From positions 1 through 8,759 of the forward strand of contig JAJZHJ010000033.1 of NCBI GenBank assembly GCA_021804525.1: DNA of 8,759 nt. Reading direction: 5' to 3'. The stretch's first letter is position 1, and the number at the start of each line of letters is the position of its first letter. Origin of the DNA: Bacteroidota bacterium (GTDB taxonomy: Bacteria; Bacteroidota; Bacteroidia; Bacteroidales; Paludibacteraceae). The notes under the pieces were generated by a model. It was not told the DNA's origin. It made no database searches and worked only from the letters and a program-made list of their open reading frames with translations. Positions 6,147 through 8,759 of this stretch are shown here, one piece after another. Made by a program: the position numbers and the translations under genes.

Positions 6147-7562
6147 ATGGAAACGCTTAGGAAGCTTTTTGAACAGTTCACTGGTGAGGCTGTGAATGAA
6201 ATAACCGAATTGCCATCATCTGGCAGCAATCGTCGCTATTTTCGTTTGCAAGGAGAAACGCGCATTTTAATAGGTGTTTACGGTGCTTCGGTAGAAGAGA
6301 ATAGAGCGTTTTGGATGATTGATCTTCATTTTGCTCAAAAAGGACTTCCCGTTCCAAAGGTGTGGGTGCATTCCGATGATTTTTTGTATTATCTGCAAGA
6401 AGATTTAGGCGATACACTTCTCTTTAATGCTATTGCAAATGGGCGAAATTGTGGTCAGTTTACCGAAGAAGAAAAAACGCTACTCAAGAAAACCATTCGG
6501 TTGTTGCCTGCTTTTCAGATGGCAGGGCAGGATGGATTGGATTTTTCGATGTGTTATCCACAAGCCGAATTCGATAAACGGATGATTCTTTGGGATTTGA
6601 ATTATTTCAAATATTGTTTTCTTAAAGCTACCGGTTTAGAGTTTCGTGAAAGTGAATTGGAAGACGATTTTGAGCGTTTCTCACAAGTGTTATTGGCTGA
6701 TGAATCGGCTACTTTCCTCTATCGTGATTTTCAATCGCGTAATGTAATGATCGTCGATGGGGAACCTTATTTTATAGATTTTCAAGGAGGTAGAAAAGGA
6801 CCTATTTATTACGACGTAGCTTCTTTTCTATGGCAGGCACGAGCGCAATATCCTGATGAGTTGCGTGAAGAGTTGTTGCAGACCTATCTCGATGCTCTGA
6901 AAGAGTACATCCCTGTGGATGAAGCTTATTTTCGCCAGCAATTACAACATTTTGTCATTTTCAGAACGTTGCAGGTGTTAGGTGCTTACGGGTTTCGTGG
7001 TTATTTTGAAAAAAAACCTCATTTCTTGCAAAGCGTTCCTTATGCTGTGGATAATCTTCGGCGTGTATTGACTGATTCGCTTTGTGAATATCCTTATCTT
7101 TGTGAAGTATTACGCGAATTGACTCAAATGAAGCAGTATGCTGATGTGAACTGGCCGCATAAACTCGAAGTGCGCATCTACAGCTTTGCTTATAAAAAAG
7201 GTATTCCTGACGATCCATCGGGTAATGGAGGCGGTTATGTGTTCGATTGCAGAAGCATCAACAATCCTGGGAAATATGAACATTTTAAACACTTTACAGG
7301 TTTGGACAATGCGGTTATTCAATATCTCGAAGATGACGGCGGCATTCTTGCGTTTTTAGATCATGTCTATGCTTTGGCTGATGTGCATGTGCAACGATAT
7401 ATTGAACGTAAATTTTCACATTTAATGTTTGCATTTGGTTGTACAGGAGGACAGCATCGTTCGGTGTATTCGGCGCAGCATTTAGCCGAGCACATCGCTA
7501 AAAAGTACGATGTTCGTGTAACTCTTTATCATCGTGAACTCAATATTGAGAAAACATTCTGA
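6147..7562 (+). CDS. AmgK-like sugar kinase fused to a RapZ C-terminal domain
   Basis: 471 residues in two domains. Residues 1 to about 325 are an aminoglycoside-phosphotransferase-fold kinase. The catalytic loop is LYRDFQSRNVMI (191-202), with catalytic Asp194 and Asn199, and the metal-binding segment is FIDFQGGRKGPIYYDV (209-224) with Asp211. This resembles AmgK, which phosphorylates MurNAc and GlcNAc at C1. Residues about 338-465 match the C-terminal half of RapZ: YSFAYKKGIP (345-354), YVFDCR (364-369), TGLD (384-387) and FGCTGGQHRSVY (430-441). The N-terminal P-loop NTPase of RapZ is absent, replaced by the kinase. RapZ controls GlmS synthesis in enterobacteria by sensing glucosamine-6-phosphate. 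The next gene, a murU homologue, begins two bases after the stop, supporting a cell-wall sugar recycling role. Such fusions occur in Bacteroidetes as far as I recall. The real substrate and ligand are inferred, not shown. Confidence 0.88.
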   Translation: METLRKLFEQFTGEAVNEITELPSSGSNRRYFRLQGETRILIGVYGASVEENRAFWMIDLHFAQKGLPVPKVWVHSDDFLYYLQEDLGDTLLFNAIANGRNCGQFTEEEKTLLKKTIRLLPAFQMAGQDGLDFSMCYPQAEFDKRMILWDLNYFKYCFLKATGLEFRESELEDDFERFSQVLLADESATFLYRDFQSRNVMIVDGEPYFIDFQGGRKGPIYYDVASFLWQARAQYPDELREELLQTYLDALKEYIPVDEAYFRQQLQHFVIFRTLQVLGAYGFRGYFEKKPHFLQSVPYAVDNLRRVLTDSLCEYPYLCEVLRELTQMKQYADVNWPHKLEVRIYSFAYKKGIPDDPSGNGGGYVFDCRSINNPGKYEHFKHFTGLDNAVIQYLEDDGGILAFLDHVYALADVHVQRYIERKFSHLMFAFGCTGGQHRSVYSAQHLAEHIAKKYDVRVTLYHRELNIEKTF

Positions 7563-7564
7563 TT

Positions 7565-8326
7565 ATGAAGGCATTCGTAGTGGCTGCGGGATTAGGATCC
7601 CGTCTGAAACCTTTGACTGATTCCATGCCGAAAGCGTTGGTGCCAGTGAATGGAACTCCATTGTTAGAGCTTGTGTGCAACAAGCTTGTTAAGGCCGGCT
7701 TTGACGAAATCATCATCAACGTACATCATTTTGCAGATCAAATTATTGATTTTATTGAACAAAAAAGCCATTTTGGCGTTCGTATCGAAATTTCTGATGA
7801 GCGTCAAACATTGTTAGATACAGGTGGGGCTATTAAAAAGGCATCATGGTTTTTCGATGACGATTGCCCTTTTCTGGTTCATAACGTTGATGTTGTGTCG
7901 GATGTCAATCTAAGGGAACTTTATCGGGTTCATCAAGAAAAACAAGTTGCCGCAACGTTGCTGGTCGGTAAACGTGAGACGGCACGTTATTTGTTGTTTG
8001 ATAATGAAATGAAACTGAAGGCGTGGACAAATCATCAAACTAAAGAGATCAGAACTTCATTTGCCGAAATTGACGTGAATCAACTTTCAATGTTGGCTTT
8101 TGGAGGTATTCATGTTATTTCTCCTGTTTTATTGCCACAAATGAACTCATGGCCGGAAAGGTTTTCTATTATCGATTTCTACCTTGCCGCTGCTACTGCA
8201 AATTCTATTTCAGCTTATCTGCCAAAAAAAATCAATTGGTTTGATGTTGGTAAGTTGGACGCAATTCATGCAGCGGAAGCATGGTTAACCATGAACATGA
8301 CTCAGTCATCTTTACCAAAATGCTGA
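7565..8326 (+). CDS. murU: MurU-like sugar-1-phosphate nucleotidyltransferase
   Basis: 253 residues with a Rossmann-like nucleotidyltransferase fold. The N-terminal signature AAGLGSRLKPLTDSMPKALV (7-26) binds the nucleotide and includes Arg13 and Lys23. LLDTGGA (83-89) follows. Asp109 in HNVDVV (106-111) and Asp227 in WFDVGK (225-230) are the expected metal ligands. MurU transfers UMP from UTP to MurNAc-1-phosphate, giving UDP-MurNAc and bypassing de novo synthesis. The preceding AmgK-like kinase would supply the substrate, and the two genes are separated by two bases, so coupled translation is likely. The usual Asn-Gly-Asp is Asn-Val-Asp here. Related nucleotidyltransferases use mannose- or glucose-1-phosphate, so the symbol rests partly on gene context. 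Confidence 0.78.
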   Translation: MKAFVVAAGLGSRLKPLTDSMPKALVPVNGTPLLELVCNKLVKAGFDEIIINVHHFADQIIDFIEQKSHFGVRIEISDERQTLLDTGGAIKKASWFFDDDCPFLVHNVDVVSDVNLRELYRVHQEKQVAATLLVGKRETARYLLFDNEMKLKAWTNHQTKEIRTSFAEIDVNQLSMLAFGGIHVISPVLLPQMNSWPERFSIIDFYLAAATANSISAYLPKKINWFDVGKLDAIHAAEAWLTMNMTQSSLPKC

Positions 8327-8330
8327 ATCT

Positions 8331-8759
8331 ATGAAAAATGTTGTTGTTTTTCCCGGTTCTTTTAATCCCATTCATGTGGGGCATTTGATCTTGGCTAACT
8401 ATGTCGCTGCTTTTACTGATTGTGATGAAGTTTGGCTGATGGTGAGTCCGCATAATCCTTTGAAAGAATCTTCGCAGTTGCCGGACGCTCAGTTGCGCTA
8501 TCATTGGACACAATTGGCATTAGAGCATCACCCTAAGATTTTGGCCTCAGACTTTGAACTTTCACTTTCTCAACCTTCTTACACGTTAGAGATGCTTGAT
8601 GCTTTGCAACATATCTATCCAGATGTTCACTTCTCGTTATTAATTGGTGCAGACAATTGGCTGGTTTTTGAACAATGGAAAAATTATCAACAACTCATTG
8701 ATCGTTATTTTTTGTTGATTTATCCGCGTGTCCAGGCTTCCGTTGACGAAAAGACATTG
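8331..8759 (+). CDS. nadD: Nicotinate-nucleotide adenylyltransferase NadD (N-terminal part, cut by window end)
   Basis: The frame is open from the ATG at 8331 to the last base, giving 143 codons with no stop. The start has the nucleotidylyltransferase signature PGSFNPIHVGH (8-18), whose two histidines contact the ATP phosphates. DEVWLMVSPHNPLK (32-45) is typical of NadD, and LLIGADNWLVFEQWKN (104-119) is the conserved substrate region. The enzyme adenylates nicotinate mononucleotide to deamido-NAD in NAD synthesis. The final ISST-type motif lies beyond the window. The gene starts four bases after the murU-like stop, so it is probably the third gene of the same operon. CoaD shares the fold but is shorter and lacks the GADNW region. 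Confidence 0.93.
   Translation, partial: MKNVVVFPGSFNPIHVGHLILANYVAAFTDCDEVWLMVSPHNPLKESSQLPDAQLRYHWTQLALEHHPKILASDFELSLSQPSYTLEMLDALQHIYPDVHFSLLIGADNWLVFEQWKNYQQLIDRYFLLIYPRVQASVDEKTL

Noticed and set aside
6178..7322. Minus-strand open frames within the kinase fusion gene
   Set aside because: They are antisense shadows of a frame with complete kinase and RapZ-type motifs.

Overview
The window looks like a chromosomal segment of a Bacteroidota bacterium, most likely of the order Bacteroidales. Three things point there: several genes have a Bacteroidetes-type -7 box (TAnnTTTG) just upstream and little Shine-Dalgarno signal; it carries a PorW/SprE-like type IX secretion lipoprotein and a GldI-like prolyl-isomerase lipoprotein; and it carries a kinase fused to a RapZ C-terminal domain. 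I see no insertion sequence, phage gene, CRISPR array, tRNA or rRNA.

Layout. (1) Bases 1-1389, minus strand: the N-terminal 463 codons of a PorW/SprE-family TPR lipoprotein, cut by the window edge, with a likely promoter at 1412-1438. (2) Bases 1390-2004: about 0.6 kb without a convincing gene. It holds an AT-rich inverted-repeat element (1605-1688) that can be drawn in two mutually exclusive folds, and a strong terminator (1941-1973) for the next gene. (3) Bases 2005-2616, minus: a small outer-membrane beta-barrel protein with its own promoter. (4) Bases 2784-5894, minus: a probable four-gene operon transcribed in the order TPR protein, DedA-family membrane protein, YjbQ (UPF0047), GldI-like FKBP lipoprotein. 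(5) Bases 5895-6146: a divergent intergenic region with promoter boxes facing both ways and a nested inverted repeat between them. (6) Bases 6147-8759, plus: a tight operon of an AmgK-like sugar kinase fused to a RapZ C-terminal domain, a MurU-like sugar-1-phosphate nucleotidyltransferase, and the first 143 codons of nadD.

How the genes may work together. The right-hand operon resembles the AmgK-MurU cell-wall recycling route, in which free MurNAc is phosphorylated at C1 and then converted to UDP-MurNAc. The fused domain comes from RapZ, which in enterobacteria senses glucosamine-6-phosphate. One polypeptide may therefore combine an amino-sugar kinase with an amino-sugar sensor, and this is the most interesting point of the window. 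On the left, the PorW-like and GldI-like lipoproteins and the beta-barrel protein all concern the cell envelope, and they suggest that the organism exports proteins by type IX secretion. All functional assignments come from reading motifs by eye; no database search was run.
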